This document shows, one piece after another, positions 38,461 through 49,660 of a stretch of DNA of 64,000 bases. The notes under the pieces are model-generated. The model had not been told where the DNA came from. It searched no databases and saw only the letters and a list, made by a program, of their open reading frames with translations. The position numbers and the translations under genes are program-made. Positions within the stretch are counted from its first letter, which is position 1. Every line of letters begins with the position of its first letter. Origin of the DNA: Fusarium oxysporum f. sp. lycopersici 4287 (taxonomy: Eukaryota > Ascomycota > Sordariomycetes > Hypocreales > Nectriaceae); the NCBI RefSeq assembly GCF_000149955.1, contig NC_030992.1:1147073-1211072 (forward strand), given 5' to 3'.

Positions 38461-39051
38461 TTACTCTTCTCCAAAAGTCTCCTTCAAGAAGTTCTTGGAG
38501 AACCGTGTGCACTGCTCATACGCCTTTGCGAAGCCGTCGTCTCCGCCGTAGTAAGGGTCGTTGACGATCTCGGGTCGCTTTGTTCCGCTGAATTCGCCGA
38601 AGAGCATAACCTTGGCTTTGGAGTCTGGGGCGTTCTTCTGTAGTCTGTGGAGATCGGAGAGGTTCGACCTGTCCATGGCGAAAATGTAGTCAAAGGTGTT
38701 GAAATCGCTCGGGTGGAACTGGATATCGTGTCAGGAAGATTGTGCTGCGGGTGAGCTGGGAAACATACGCGCCGCGCGAGATGGTCATAATCATTTATAC
38801 CATTGGCCTCAAGAGTAGCCATGGTTCGGTCATCCGGGGGTTCTCCGCTGTGATAGGCAGCTACAGCGAGAATAATCAGTTGAATTCTGGTTAGTTATTC
38901 CGATTTTCATACCTGTACCGCAAGAGTCGATGCGCCCAATCTTATCCTTGAGATTCGGCTGCTTGGCAAGGCTCTGGAAGATACCCTCAGCCATGGGTGA
39001 GCGGCAAATATTGCCGAGACACACAAAGAGGACGTTTATTTGATCCGGCAT
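38461..39051 (-). CDS. LTP1: Low-molecular-weight protein tyrosine phosphatase
   Basis: Cytosolic Cys-based phosphatase of 162 aa. Exons 39051-38913, 38860-38769 and 38718-38461 join in frame through ~50-bp introns. The active-site loop VCLGNICRSPMAEG begins at residue 10 (Cys11, Arg17; CX5R), followed by the substrate-loop region GEPPDDRTMATL and the general-acid motif DPYYGG near residue 130. FDYIFAMDRSNL is the conserved central strand and helix. Length and motif order match LMW-PTP exactly. The start is the ATG before PDQINVLF; an in-frame upstream ATG would add a non-conserved stretch. Confidence 0.96.
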
Positions 39052-39821
39052 GATTTCGACGATGATACAGTGATATGAAACAGAGTAGGTCGATCGCGAG
39101 AAGAGAAAAAGTACCAATAAGCTTATTTATCGGGAAAGGAGGGAAAAATGAAAGAACCGAAATACTGATGATCGCAATGGGATTGAGTGACGTGACGGGC
39201 CGATGCGCATAATCTAATCTGCCCCGCCATCTTACAATTCCAGGCTTTGGAGTGGAGAGATGGAGGGGCACGGGCACAGTATTAAAAGCCATGGCCATCA
39301 AAAGCTGAACTAATGAAGAGGATAGATTATAATCAACAATATTTCCGGTGATATAGACAAGCTACCTATAGCACAACCAAACTTCACCTCTCATCTCCAA
39401 CTGCCACTATGTCTCAGTATCCCTTGGCATTGTATCAGATCATTTACACAATCCGAAAAATAAACAAGTTTCAGTGAACCAAACACTGTATGGCCTTTAC
39501 TAAGCAACACGTGCTCTCGTGCTCAGCTGGCGTCCGATACCCTTGTCAAGATGGCTCCTTAAACGCGTTCCGATTGTTGAAAACGTGCAAGCATCGTCAC
39601 TTAGCTCAAGCCATCGGCCTAAAGTCTTCCCATTTTCACGGTTCACAACTAGCAATGCGAGAGAGAGTTGTGAATAAGCGTGAATTCGTTGTGTGAAGAG
39701 GCAGCAAGATGGTCTATAAAAAGGGCCTCGATACCTCAATGGCCTCAGGTTGAACTCTCCTCATCATCCTTCACTCTCAAACAACTCCTCATTCTTCTTA
39801 ATATCATACCAATCGTCCAAT
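39052..39821. promoter_or_regulatory. Divergent intergenic region with TATA box
   Basis: Between the LMW phosphatase (minus) and the VOC-domain gene (plus). TATAAAAA at 39715-39722 lies 107 bp before the VOC start and is a good TATA candidate. Nothing else recognised. Confidence 0.5.
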
Positions 39822-40271
39822 ATGTCTGAATGGAAGCCACCGGCCTTTGGTACTCCCGTCTGGATGAGCATCCCTGCCACAGATGTCAGCCGTGGTATGT
39901 CCTAGCCAACTGCCAGTTTGTCTTGCTCTTACACCTCTATAGCTGCAGAGTTCTACAAGGCTGTATTCAACTTCAGCTTCAAGGACTCCGACCACAAGAA
40001 TCCTGATGAGTTCAGGAAATTCGACTTCAACCCTAGCCTTGGCTTGACAGGTGGTATTCAACAGGCTCCTGACCACACTGGTAATTTCCACCCCGGAAAA
40101 GGAGGTCTCTGTGTCTACTGGTTCGTCGAAAACGTTGACAATGTCGGGTCCATCATTGAAAAAGCTGGTGGTAAAATGTTGACTGAGAAGGAAAAAGAGG
40201 GCGAGTTTGGCCTGTATAGATTCTTCGAGGATACCGAGGGATCTGTTGGCGCCGTGTACCAAATGGCTTGA
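39822..40271 (+). CDS. VOC (glyoxalase/bleomycin-resistance/dioxygenase) family protein
   Basis: 133 aa from exons 39822-39894 and 39943-40271 (48-bp intron). The start MSEWKPPAFGTPVWMSIPATDVSRAAEFYKAVF is the typical first strand and helix of a VOC module, followed by GGLCVYWFVENVDNVGSIIEKAGGKML and the closing strand FGLYRFFEDTEGSVGAVYQM. Only one beta-alpha-beta-beta-beta pair is present, so it should act as a homodimer. Candidate metal ligands are not obvious: the closing Glu is present but the first-strand His is missing. Enzymatic activity is therefore uncertain. Probably cytosolic. Confidence 0.85.
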
Positions 40272-41540
40272 ATTTCTAGGAAAACGAATATTGTGCTCTT
40301 GACTTGAATACACTCCTTTTTGCTTATTGCTTTGATCCTCTCCCCGTATAATGATACAAGTATTCAACGACAATTGCCCAAGGGATAGAGTAGTCTGATG
40401 GAGGTCTCGGGAACGGTGGTAAGGGGTCGAATTCTAGGCACTTGTGTATCAAAGCAAGTTCAATAACAGTGCATACACCAGTGTTGGGAGGAAATGAGGA
40501 ACGAAGACTGAGATCCTTGATGCTCGGTGGAATTCAAGGTAACAACTGGATGATCATAGAAGAACGACCCATCGCTGCGAGAGGAAGTTACTATATGAGT
40601 GAACTATACAGCCGTTAGCATGTGTGGAATATAGAATGGTGATGTCCGCTGCTTATCGTAGAAATAGGAGTTGTTAGTGTGCTGCAAAGAGCCATCATGA
40701 AAAGTCACCATGATAAGGGCGACTTCAAAGCTTCCGTCGTCTGCCTTTTGTCATAATTTGCCTTGACAGTAGAACCACGACCGATAGCAAGACTCCTCGT
40801 AGTAATCTCCCTCTCTCCCTTGGGCCGCATCGGTATCCGTAGGCATCAGTATTGCTCCTACGAGACCAGATGCGATTGAACCCTTCACGGGTGAAAACCA
40901 TAGCTCTTTGCAGTGTGGCATACTTGCCAGCTTGTCTAAGAGCTTTCACAAGTAGCCTTGTATCTGCCCGATACCACTCATGGAAAACCACGCAGCGAAA
41001 CGTACAACTGAAAGAGATACTTGGAGTTTGGAGCAGGAGTGCATTACTTAGACAAAGTCTACGATATGATACAACAAAGGTTCACATGCATATACCTTTG
41101 TTATATAAGTAAGTCCATAGGCTGTCTAAGAGCTTGGAACGTACACGACCCAAGCTTGTTACCTCAGATAAGCTGTCGGGCAAGCTCAAACCTCACATCC
41201 ACGCGGCCAATCACTAGACCAATAAACTTCTTTGAAATTTTGTTTCCATTCATTCTTCATACACAATACAAGAGAGGGGATGCCACATATAGTTGAGGCG
41301 CCGTCATCACACGTTATTCTGTCCCCTCATCCGCTCCGCTGGCCGATTCCAGCATCGCATCTCCAGATTTTCCACAGATTCCCCTATCCAAAAGAAAAAA
41401 GACACATACGCCAGGCTCAAGTGAAAAGCAATAATAGTACACAGAGCGCACACAGCCCATCAAGAACCTTTCCCTCCCGAGGTTGTGCTGCTCAAAGGCC
41501 GTTGTCGTTCATTGTTACAGTTGGTCGTATCGTTATACGT
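40272..41540. other. Convergent intergenic region, no gene seen
   Basis: 1.27 kb between convergent stop codons. Several ORFs of 62-88 codons lack domains, ATG context or splice partners. Confidence 0.5.
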
Positions 41541-42239
41541 TCAAGCGAGCTGTCGTTGACGTTCTCGCCGTATCGTCTCGAGGACTCCCATTACGCCATT
41601 GTTGCGCAATCGTTCGAGGACGAGTTTCATGCCATCGCGGCTTTTACCCATTTGATCCTGCGTTTTGGTAGAGGCGATGCTTTCGATGCTGCGTTGAATG
41701 CCCTTCGTGCCCCAGCCACCAATGATGCCATTCTTGAACCAACCGTCCTCTTGGGCTTGTCCCAGCTTGCCCCTAATTTTATCCCCCAGTCTTGACCTGA
41801 ACTGAACCATAGTCGTCACAGCAGTCTCGTTAGGATTCTGGTTAACACCTTCGGTAGGAACGTTGAACTCCTGCTTCTCAATGACAGAAAGTACACCCGT
41901 GAAATTGAGGTTTCGACTCTCCGTCTTCATCCAACCCTCCTTGATATCAACAACACTCGTCTCCAGGATGTATGAAGCCTTGTCTCCAGAGCCACCACCA
42001 GTGACACTGGCAGGAAGTAGCTTGTATACAGCACCAGGCATTCGACTTTTCTTCAAATGGATGCGAGTTGTGTGAAGTCGACGGGTTTTTGGGTCGACAT
42101 AGCTCTCAATGGTGTCGGTGCTGAGAACATGGGCGGCGAAGGGGTTTAGCTGAGGCGAGGAGTATCGGAGGAAGTAGGCGAGAGTGACAGTCGGGAATGG
42201 GTGGTTATAGTTGTGGTTTGTCGTATGAGTGAGAACCAT
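41541..42239 (-). CDS. PRELI/MSF1 family phospholipid transfer protein, Ups1-like
   Basis: Intronless, 232 aa. It opens MVLTHTTNHNYNHPFPTVTLAYFLRYSSPQL, with HVLSTDTIESYVDPKTRRLHTTR and RMPGAVYKLLPASV in the positions of the PRELI domain, then SYILETSVVDIKEGWMKTESRNLNF. It extends about 45 residues beyond the usual length with a basic helical tail. The MV(L/K) start and the RMP..LLP segment are closer to Ups1/PRELID1, which carries phosphatidic acid to the inner membrane for cardiolipin synthesis. The subgroup is inferred. Its sequence differs clearly from the 22.1-kb relative, so this is not a recent duplication. Confidence 0.82.
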   Translation of the reverse strand: MVLTHTTNHNYNHPFPTVTLAYFLRYSSPQLNPFAAHVLSTDTIESYVDPKTRRLHTTRIHLKKSRMPGAVYKLLPASVTGGGSGDKASYILETSVVDIKEGWMKTESRNLNFTGVLSVIEKQEFNVPTEGVNQNPNETAVTTMVQFRSRLGDKIRGKLGQAQEDGWFKNGIIGGWGTKGIQRSIESIASTKTQDQMGKSRDGMKLVLERLRNNGVMGVLETIRRERQRQLA

Positions 42240-43357
42240 TGTCGCGGATTCGAGCAAATCCTGCTCGTCAAGAAAAAAGAATCGAAGAGAAGCGAGGTAG
42301 AACAAGAGGTCCAATTGATCAAGTGGCAATTGGCTTGACCTATCAATTGTGCAAAGAAGCTCTAAAACAAATCGTAGAGCTGTTTGAATCCCCAATTCCT
42401 ATCCCAATGAGCCGTAAGCTCGAGGATGCTCTTGGATCAAGTTGATCACTAAGAGGTTGGTGGTTGCGGAAAATTGAGCCGGCGCCTCGGCTCAAGCACT
42501 GTCACTTTCTTATCTCCGGGGGGCGCGGAGCCGGATATGGGAAATCGACAAGAGAAGCAGTAAGACGGACTCAAGAGCGGAGCTCGCAGCTATGTCGGGC
42601 CGCGAGAGAATTTACACAAGGGGAAGAATAATACAATAGAAGAGCTGATGATGGAGTGATCAAGTTTAGATCTAGAGACCCTCGCGACCTCGACAAGCAA
42701 AGCAGAGCAGAGCAGCACGAGACTTTGGCAACAGTCGGTACTCGTACTCGACTGGTCTGGGCTTCTTTCTCCGCTGTGGAAGAAGAAAAAGAGGAGGAAC
42801 TTAGAAGAAAGTGGAGGCAAAAGCATGAGCAATCGGCTGATTGAGGTCGTTTTAGCCAATTAAGAGCTTCTTGATCACGAAACTCACAAGTTTCCGATTG
42901 GGCCGTGATGAGGGGTCGGTTGATCTGGGGAGAGAATGTGGCGATTAACACGTGATGCTGTATCACAGCGTCATCAGACTGCAACACCAAAGCTTGGTGA
43001 GATGACGGCAGTTTTGGGACTCACGATGCCACGGTGTGGGAGCATGACGAATTAATATAACTTGGTCTGCACCATGACATAGCATACATGGGAGTTAATA
43101 TCTCAATGTTAGATCTACCTTTTGCCTAGAGATCGGTTACATAGATTTAATAAATCATCATTATCCCATGAATTAATGAGTATCCTCGCTAAAGTCGCTA
43201 AAATGTCCTAAAGATTTCCTTGCCTGTGTCTAATAAAAGGCATTTTGTGAAACTCCATTTCTATCCATATATCCCAACCGTATTCAAGGTATTCCCAACG
43301 CCACGCAAATGCATCTCACATAAATCCATTACAATCCATTGCAATAGCACATTCCCC
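42240..43357. other. Intergenic region
   Basis: Promoter side of the Ups1-like gene and 3' side of the esterase gene. No gene recognised. Confidence 0.5.
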
Positions 43358-44816
43358 TTACATGAGGAACTCACTTCCAGCAAAGTGCTTCAAAACAACC
43401 CAACCATCAGCGAAACTCTCCTTATCCATGCGCACAACAATAGCCGCGTGACTATGTCGATGCTTCTGAATGTGAACAGGAAACTTGCGCCAACCAGCTG
43501 CATCCAAGTTCTCAATCATCTCGAACTGATCAGGAGTCAGCGCAAGCGTAGGCTGTCCAGGAGTCGACATCCTGCGCTCTTTCTTCAGCAGCTTGCGATC
43601 CTCAGCATCATACGCCAGATCATCTTCTGAATCTGACGATGCCAAGTATTGCTGGTTCTGTGAGCTGTTGAGAACCTCGTAAGCTTGTTCGACTTCTTCT
43701 CGAATCTCCTTAATCCGCAGGGGCATGCGGTACTGCTCGATCTTCAACCCAGCCTCTCCTGACTCGTGCGCCTTGATTCGATTGGCACTTCGAACTGTTT
43801 GGACGGCAGAGTTGGCGAGGAAGACAACAACTCCGATCGGAATTATAACACCGACCGTCACCATAAACGGGATGCTCTTGACCCACTTCTTGAGAGCTTC
43901 GTAGTCTGTCAATAGCGTGTCTTGTTGGAATTTCGGTCGAAGCGCAATAGGATGGTCAGGGTCAAGAATCACACCCTCGTATCCCTTGAGGTAGTTGAGG
44001 TTGACCTTTTCAAGGTCTGTATAAGGATCATGTTTGGTAATGGCGGATGTGTAGTGTACAACACTTCGATCGTTGACAATGTTTGTGTATAGTGTGCGGC
44101 GCTTAAACTTCTTGAGACCAGACATGAAGATAGAATCTGGATCGGCGAGCACTGCGAGAAGAGGTCGATTGGTGTCGCGGAATTTATCGATGGTAAAAAG
44201 TTGGCGACCGGACATTGATAGCGTTCGGGCGCCGAGGACGTTCCAGATGTTGTTGAGCCATCCTTTAAGTGGCGTTCTTACTCCGAGATGGGGGGATGCA
44301 AATGTGGTAAAGTTCTGACAGGATTGTTAGTTCATCCAATCTCTTTCGTGTTATCTCTTCCCCTATGGTGCGACTTACCATGCATTCGAGATCATCAAGA
44401 ATTCCCTTCGCATAAAGCAAACCAACCGCATACCGCGAAACTAGACCACCGAGCGAATATCCTGCAATACTCAACTTGGTGATCTTGCCTCCTTGCTCTT
44501 CAATGTTGCGTAACTTGTCCTCGATCTCTGCGCACACGCGCTCGCCACCAAGTTCAATGCCATCGTATGTGAAGTTGCCGCAGTTCTTCTCAGCAGGCAG
44601 GATATATAATTCGTCTTCGGAATATTCGTCGCGTAACGCCTTAGCGACATTGCGCAAATGACTTGGGTTTCCCCAAAGCTATTCTATGGTCAGCGCTACA
44701 TGACGTATAAGGATTGATCGTCAGGGGATGATGCTTACGCCGTGAACTAAAACACAAAGGTGAGTAGCCTTTGCGCTTCCGCCAGTAACGTCTTCAAGAA
44801 CAACAGGTTTAGACAT
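43358..44816 (-). CDS. DUF676 serine esterase/lipase (Rog1-like)
   Basis: Alpha/beta-hydrolase of 444 aa. Exons 44816-44739, 44678-44379 and 44314-43358 join in frame. The oxyanion/entry motif ATHLCVLVHGLWGNPSHL spans the first intron. The nucleophile elbow is IAGYSLGGLVSRYA (Ser about 101), then FTTFASPHLGVRTP and the acid-loop region TLYTNIVNDRSVVHYTSAI. A hydrophobic segment (FMVTVGVIIPIGVVVFLANSAV) near residue 260 could anchor it to a membrane. Yeast relatives (Rog1, Ypr147c-like) act on monoacylglycerol or lipid droplets; the substrate here is unknown. The C-terminal HIQKHRHSHAAIVVR is a conserved family end and supplies candidate catalytic His residues. A 21-A tract lies in the leader. 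Confidence 0.9.
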
Positions 44817-46093
44817 GATGATAGATGTGCGATGAAATTGAAATGGCCAAAAAAAAAAAAAAAAAAAAAGACTGAGGCAGAAAAGTTGCCAGTCTTTTAA
44901 GAATAAATTAGTTGAGGTTTCTCAGGAGATGTAGCCCCCAACGGAGTTTCGGATTGCGTAAAGTCGGGTTGTCTGAAGTCCGCTCAACTGCAGAAATACG
45001 GAGGCAGCACGGAGTTAAGCCGTTAAAGTCCCCACCAGAATATCGATGACAACTATCGACGTCGACCAAACACGCGACAGCATATGCCGTTTTAGGAATA
45101 CAATCTGGTTGCTGACAACGGTGTTTAGCGAGTATTAATACCGTGGGGCTGAGTTGAAGACGTGGTCGTCGTAGCCATAACAGTAGAGGCTTCATTCAGT
45201 CTTTATAGTTGCGGACTTATCGCAGTCTACACGATATCTCGGATAGATGTGAATTCCGACTACTGCCAATAGCTGGCTTTGCATGGACTAACTGGTCAAC
45301 GGATCTTACCTCATCTATTTAATCGATCCTCAAATGTGGCGCTTTCCCACACCATCGCGGGTTGGTTCTAGATTTGGGCGAGCTGAATTCCTATCATGAC
45401 GCCTACAAAGAAGTGCGAAACCGAGTGCGAGCCGCCTTTAGGGTGTACTATGTAAGTGCACTGAAAACAAGTTTGTCGTCGATGTAAGGAGAACCAGATC
45501 TGTTTCAGTATGTGGTTAGGACTAGTACACAGATAGTCAGCTGCATTCTCATAATTCTGTGATTATTACTAAGAACCAAAGTCCATCCCTTGTTCCAGTT
45601 GGTATGAAGCGTCATGGCTCATGAGCCTCTAAAATCATGGCGGAGTTCAGCACTGGAGTGCGTACTGCTAAAGGTGGGTCTCATCATGAGAGCAACCGCT
45701 TGAGAGCTGAAGGCTTAGGCTACCTGCAGCTCTGTCTTCAAGCTCAGCCTCATCTGTATATCAAAAGCACAATCTCAATTGAATCAAAACGACGATAATT
45801 TGATACTTTTCTCTTTTGGCTCCTCCGACCCTTCAAGAAGCTCACGTGCATTTATATCAGCACGGTCTTCCCTTCAACCTCTCCACAACAACTCATCTCA
45901 CTGCAGTGGATAACCTCCTATTGTTTCGCCTCACCAAGCACAACCACCCTAAACCTGGCTTCAACCTCCAAACTTGATTCATCCATTCACGCTCAACGAT
46001 CTCGCTGGCATCAATAAAAGCTCGCATGATCACGAATGCAGACACAGAGCTCATATTAGGAAACCCTCAACGTCACTTTGAGGTGTCGTCACC
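44817..46093. other. Divergent intergenic region
   Basis: Holds the promoters of the esterase (minus) and Rex3 (plus), plus the A21 tract at 44849-44869. No other feature recognised. Confidence 0.5.
44849..44869. repeat. A21 homopolymer tract
   Basis: Twenty-one consecutive A residues on the plus strand, 33 bp upstream of the esterase ATG (poly-T in its leader). Length may be inexact in the assembly. Confidence 0.9.
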
Positions 46094-48052
46094 ATGAGTT
46101 TATTTAAACACATCCCCTGTCCCAAGGGCGATGATTGCGCAGCGAGCCTCTGTCCATTCAACCATCCAAAGGAGAAATATGAACCACCATCACAAGGACT
46201 TTCATCAGATGACACGAGTAATGAGGCCACCGCAGTAAACCAGGATGTACCACGCAAGCGTGTGAGGACAGATCCCTTTCATCCGCCTCCTTCACCTAAA
46301 ACTCCCCAGGATGTTGCACCCAGCTCTTCTGGAACATCTCGTGGGGGTTCAACGGATGATATCCCAAAGCCAGTAGCCAAGAAGCTTGAAACAGCAGCTC
46401 GAACAGTCTCTCCTCCACCACTGAAACGGAAAATGGACACTCAAGATCACACTCCAAAAGCTTCTTCAAAGATTGCCAAAACAAGTCATTCTGCTACTGA
46501 ATCACGTCCGTCTTCTGCCCGAAAACCTGTACCAGCAAAGCCCAAGAAGGCCGAGACACTGAATCCAAGACTCCTTAAACGATTGCCTGCTGCTCATGAC
46601 GTCCGTCTCAGGCTAGTCAAAATGCTTCACCAAGAACTTACCCGACTGAACAAAGAACTCAAAGCTAAGATCAAGAAAGACGAGACGAGACTTCTACTAT
46701 CAGATCAAGATCTTATCGTTCGAACACTAGACGAAGAGGAATACGTTGCCGTCCACAAGACCGCCGTGTACTCTAATGTCATGAAAAACAAAGTCATGCA
46801 ATACAAGCGAATGAAGGTTGATCAGTGGAAGGCTGAGAGAGAGGATGAAATAAAGAAGAAGGAACTCGAAGCAGCTGGAAAAGATCCTAACGAGAAACCC
46901 AAGGAAATCAAGACCGGCCTGACCCCTGCTCAGGAGGTTGAGCTTACGAAACGCATATTGACTCCCATCGATAAGCTATCAAATCATGGTTATGTTGCTA
47001 GCATACCTTCAGAAGCTGATATCGAAAAGGCGAGACAAGGTGTAGCAACAGCCGCAGGATGGGAGAAATGTGACCGTTGCCAACAACGCTTCCAGGTCTT
47101 TCCTGGAAGACGTGAAGAAGACGGTGCACTCACTTCTGGTGGGACATGCACGTTCCACTGGGGAAAGACCTTCATCGCCCCCAAGGCTCCAGGCGACAAC
47201 ACCAGGCAGCCCAAGCGATATCAGTGTTGTGGACAAGAAGTCGGTGACTCTGTTGGCTGCTTCACTCGTGATCACCACGTATTCAAGACCTCAGATCCCA
47301 AGAGACTTGCCTCTGTGCTTAACTTTGCAGAAACTCCCGAGAATCCTGTCGTGCCTACGGACAGAGCAGTGGCTTTTGATTGCGAGATGGGTTATACAGT
47401 TTTCGGCATGGAACTTATCCGTCTAACCGCAACATCATGGCCAACGGGCGAGGAGCTGCTAGATGTTCTAGTTCGACCGTTGGGAGAAATTCTGGACCTC
47501 AACTCGCGATACTCCGGTGTCTGGCCAGACGATCTCGCCCAAGCTGAATCATGGACCGCGGACAAATCGACGAAGCCAACTAAGAGTAGCGACGACGATG
47601 TGAGTGAAGATGGCGAGCTGAAGCCTAAGAAGAAGCAGCTCAAGATCGTCTCATCTCCAGAAGTCGCCAGAGGCCTACTATTTCAACTGGTCTCTCCAAC
47701 AACACCCTTGATCGGACATGGTCTCGAGAACGATCTCAACTCAGTCCGTATTGTGCATCCAACACTAATTGATACCGTGCTGCTCTTCCCCCACAAGGCT
47801 GGTTTACCATATCGGTATAGCCTGAAGATGCTCATGGATGTTCATCTCAACCGCAAGATTCAACAGGAGACGGGTCCAAAAATGGTAGGCCATGATTCTG
47901 CTGAAGATGCAAGGGCAGCAGGAGACCTTGTTCGTCTCAAGATTAGGAATGAGTGGATGGATATGCAGAGAGAGGGTTGGAAACTGGTGGATGGTAATTT
48001 CGTGGCTCCTGGGAAAGCTTCAGGATTGACGGAGGCATTCATCGAGGCATAG
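46094..48052 (+). CDS. REX3: RNA exonuclease 3 (DEDDh family) with N-terminal CCCH finger
   Basis: Intronless, 652 aa. Residues 9-24 (CPKGDDCAASLCPFNH) form a CCCH zinc finger at the very N-terminus. A Ser/Pro/Lys-rich nuclear-type linker follows, then a helical region (HDVRLRLVKMLHQELTRLNKELKAKI), then a Cys/His segment (CDRCQQRFQVFPG..CTFHWGK..CCGQEVGDSVGC). The exonuclease domain begins at AFDCEMGYT (Asp429, Glu431), with GHGLENDLNSVRI and the HDSAEDARAAGDLV motif supplying the other acidic residues and a His candidate. This order matches fungal Rex3, a 3'-5' exonuclease that matures RNase MRP RNA and trims snRNA/snoRNA with Rex1/Rex2. Complete. Confidence 0.92.
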   Translation: MSLFKHIPCPKGDDCAASLCPFNHPKEKYEPPSQGLSSDDTSNEATAVNQDVPRKRVRTDPFHPPPSPKTPQDVAPSSSGTSRGGSTDDIPKPVAKKLETAARTVSPPPLKRKMDTQDHTPKASSKIAKTSHSATESRPSSARKPVPAKPKKAETLNPRLLKRLPAAHDVRLRLVKMLHQELTRLNKELKAKIKKDETRLLLSDQDLIVRTLDEEEYVAVHKTAVYSNVMKNKVMQYKRMKVDQWKAEREDEIKKKELEAAGKDPNEKPKEIKTGLTPAQEVELTKRILTPIDKLSNHGYVASIPSEADIEKARQGVATAAGWEKCDRCQQRFQVFPGRREEDGALTSGGTCTFHWGKTFIAPKAPGDNTRQPKRYQCCGQEVGDSVGCFTRDHHVFKTSDPKRLASVLNFAETPENPVVPTDRAVAFDCEMGYTVFGMELIRLTATSWPTGEELLDVLVRPLGEILDLNSRYSGVWPDDLAQAESWTADKSTKPTKSSDDDVSEDGELKPKKKQLKIVSSPEVARGLLFQLVSPTTPLIGHGLENDLNSVRIVHPTLIDTVLLFPHKAGLPYRYSLKMLMDVHLNRKIQQETGPKMVGHDSAEDARAAGDLVRLKIRNEWMDMQREGWKLVDGNFVAPGKASGLTEAFIEA

Positions 48053-48372
48053 CTCTTGAGCATGGGCGCCATATTCAAGATAGTTAGATACGCATGTGAA
48101 TTTTCATGGGACTGGAGAGCATTGGGCATCATAGATCTCGAGGTGTTCTGGACTTGGTCACTGGTTCAGCTTAGTTAATGCCGTTTTGGAACGGGAGAAG
48201 CCGTGAAGCCACCGGCGATTATACATTGCGAGATAGGGTTGATACTCCCGTCTGGTCTCGTTCTAGAAATACATAGTTGGCGCTCATGAATAAATGTTTT
48301 CATCGCCAACGATAAGCGGGGATTTCCCAGTCATTTCCTCAACATCCTTTACATCATACAAAGTCCGTTACT
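48053..48372. other. Convergent 3' regions
   Basis: Spacer between the Rex3 and prohibitin stop codons. Nothing recognised. Confidence 0.5.
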
Positions 48373-49266
48373 TTAAGCCCTACCCACTGACAGCAGGTAC
48401 TGACCGCCCTGCTTTCCGCTTCCACCAGGCAAGTAGGCGACGTTAGGGTTTGAAGAAAGAGTGGCAGCAATCTCACGACTGGCCTCGATCTTTCGAATCT
48501 GAATGAGGCCGTCACCAGCCTTCTGGATGGCCTTGCTGATGGCCTCGGCGGATTCGGACTCACCCTCGGCGCGGATGACGTTGGCTTGACGCTCCTGCTC
48601 AGCACGCTCGACGATGAATCGTGCTCGCTCAGCATCTTGCTGGGCAATCTGCTTCTGCTCGACAGCCTTTGTGAACTCACGACCGAAGGTCATGTGGGTG
48701 ATGGAAACATCCTCAAGAGCGATGTTAAACTCGGCAGCACGAAGAGTAAGGTCGTTTCGAATTCGCTCAGAGACAGCCTCTCGCTGGGTGATGAGCTCTG
48801 CGGCATCGAACTGGGCGACGATAGCCTTCAAGACTTCGTTTCCAATAGAGGGGAGGACTCGCTCATCGTAATCGGCACCGAGGTTCTATCAGAGTCAGTC
48901 ATATGACCTGAACCAGAAATTACTTGTTCATCTTACCTGGTAAATCTTGGGGAGAGCCTTGACATTTGGTCGGTGCAGCACTCTCAGTGTCAAGCTAACC
49001 ATCTGCAAATCCTTGCTGCCGGTAGTTGTTGCGATATTCCTGGGCTTGGTGCGGACATCGAAGATGATGCTCTTTTGCAGCCAGGGAACAAGGAAATGGG
49101 TTCCTTCATTGACGACGGTCTCCTTAACACCAGACAATCTGTCAAAGATGACAGCCCGAGTTCCTCCCTTGACGTCGTATATAGACTGACTGCCTAGGAA
49201 GACGACAGCTGAAGCGGGGACCGCCATGCGGTACATGAAGTTGAGGGCTCTCGCAGCGGCCGCCAT
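48373..49266 (-). CDS. PHB1: Prohibitin 1
   Basis: 280 aa from exons 49266-48937 and 48885-48373 (51-bp intron). The N-terminal hydrophobic segment ([22 protein letters not shown]) anchors it in the mitochondrial inner membrane. The SPFH/PHB domain follows ([56 protein letters not shown]). The coiled-coil ([36 protein letters not shown]) mediates ring assembly with Phb2. The end, [22 protein letters not shown], is typical for Phb1. Prohibitin rings scaffold inner-membrane proteins and modulate the m-AAA protease. Divergent from Qcr8. Confidence 0.97.
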
Positions 49267-49660
49267 TTTGATGTGGTGTGCTTAAAGTCTTGTTCGGCGT
49301 ATCGTTGCAAGACGTCGGTCAAAAATGGTGGTCGTTAGAACCCAAATATCGATGGGAACTGAGGCGTAGCTGAAGCTTTTCGGAGTCAACGGACGGCGAT
49401 GATGATTTGAAGCTCTTAGTCCACCTTTGGACAAATTCCCAGTACGATTCGTTGGTTGGCTGTTGAATTCCTTCAGGTGGGTTGGTACTCGGAGCTAAGC
49501 TACTTCGGGAAAGCTCGGCTGATGGGGAAAGCCTGCGTCTGCGCTTTCCTTTCCAACCCGAGAAATCCTCAAGTGGCCCTTTTCTGCCTTTCGCCTCCAA
49601 ACCGACGACTTCAAAAACCACACACGAGAGACCTCGACTTTTCGTGCCAAATCCGCCAAA
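49267..49660. promoter_or_regulatory. Bidirectional promoter of PHB1 and QCR8
   Basis: Only 394 bp separate two divergent start codons, both of genes for mitochondrial inner-membrane proteins. No TATA box is obvious. Co-expression is inferred from layout. Confidence 0.55.
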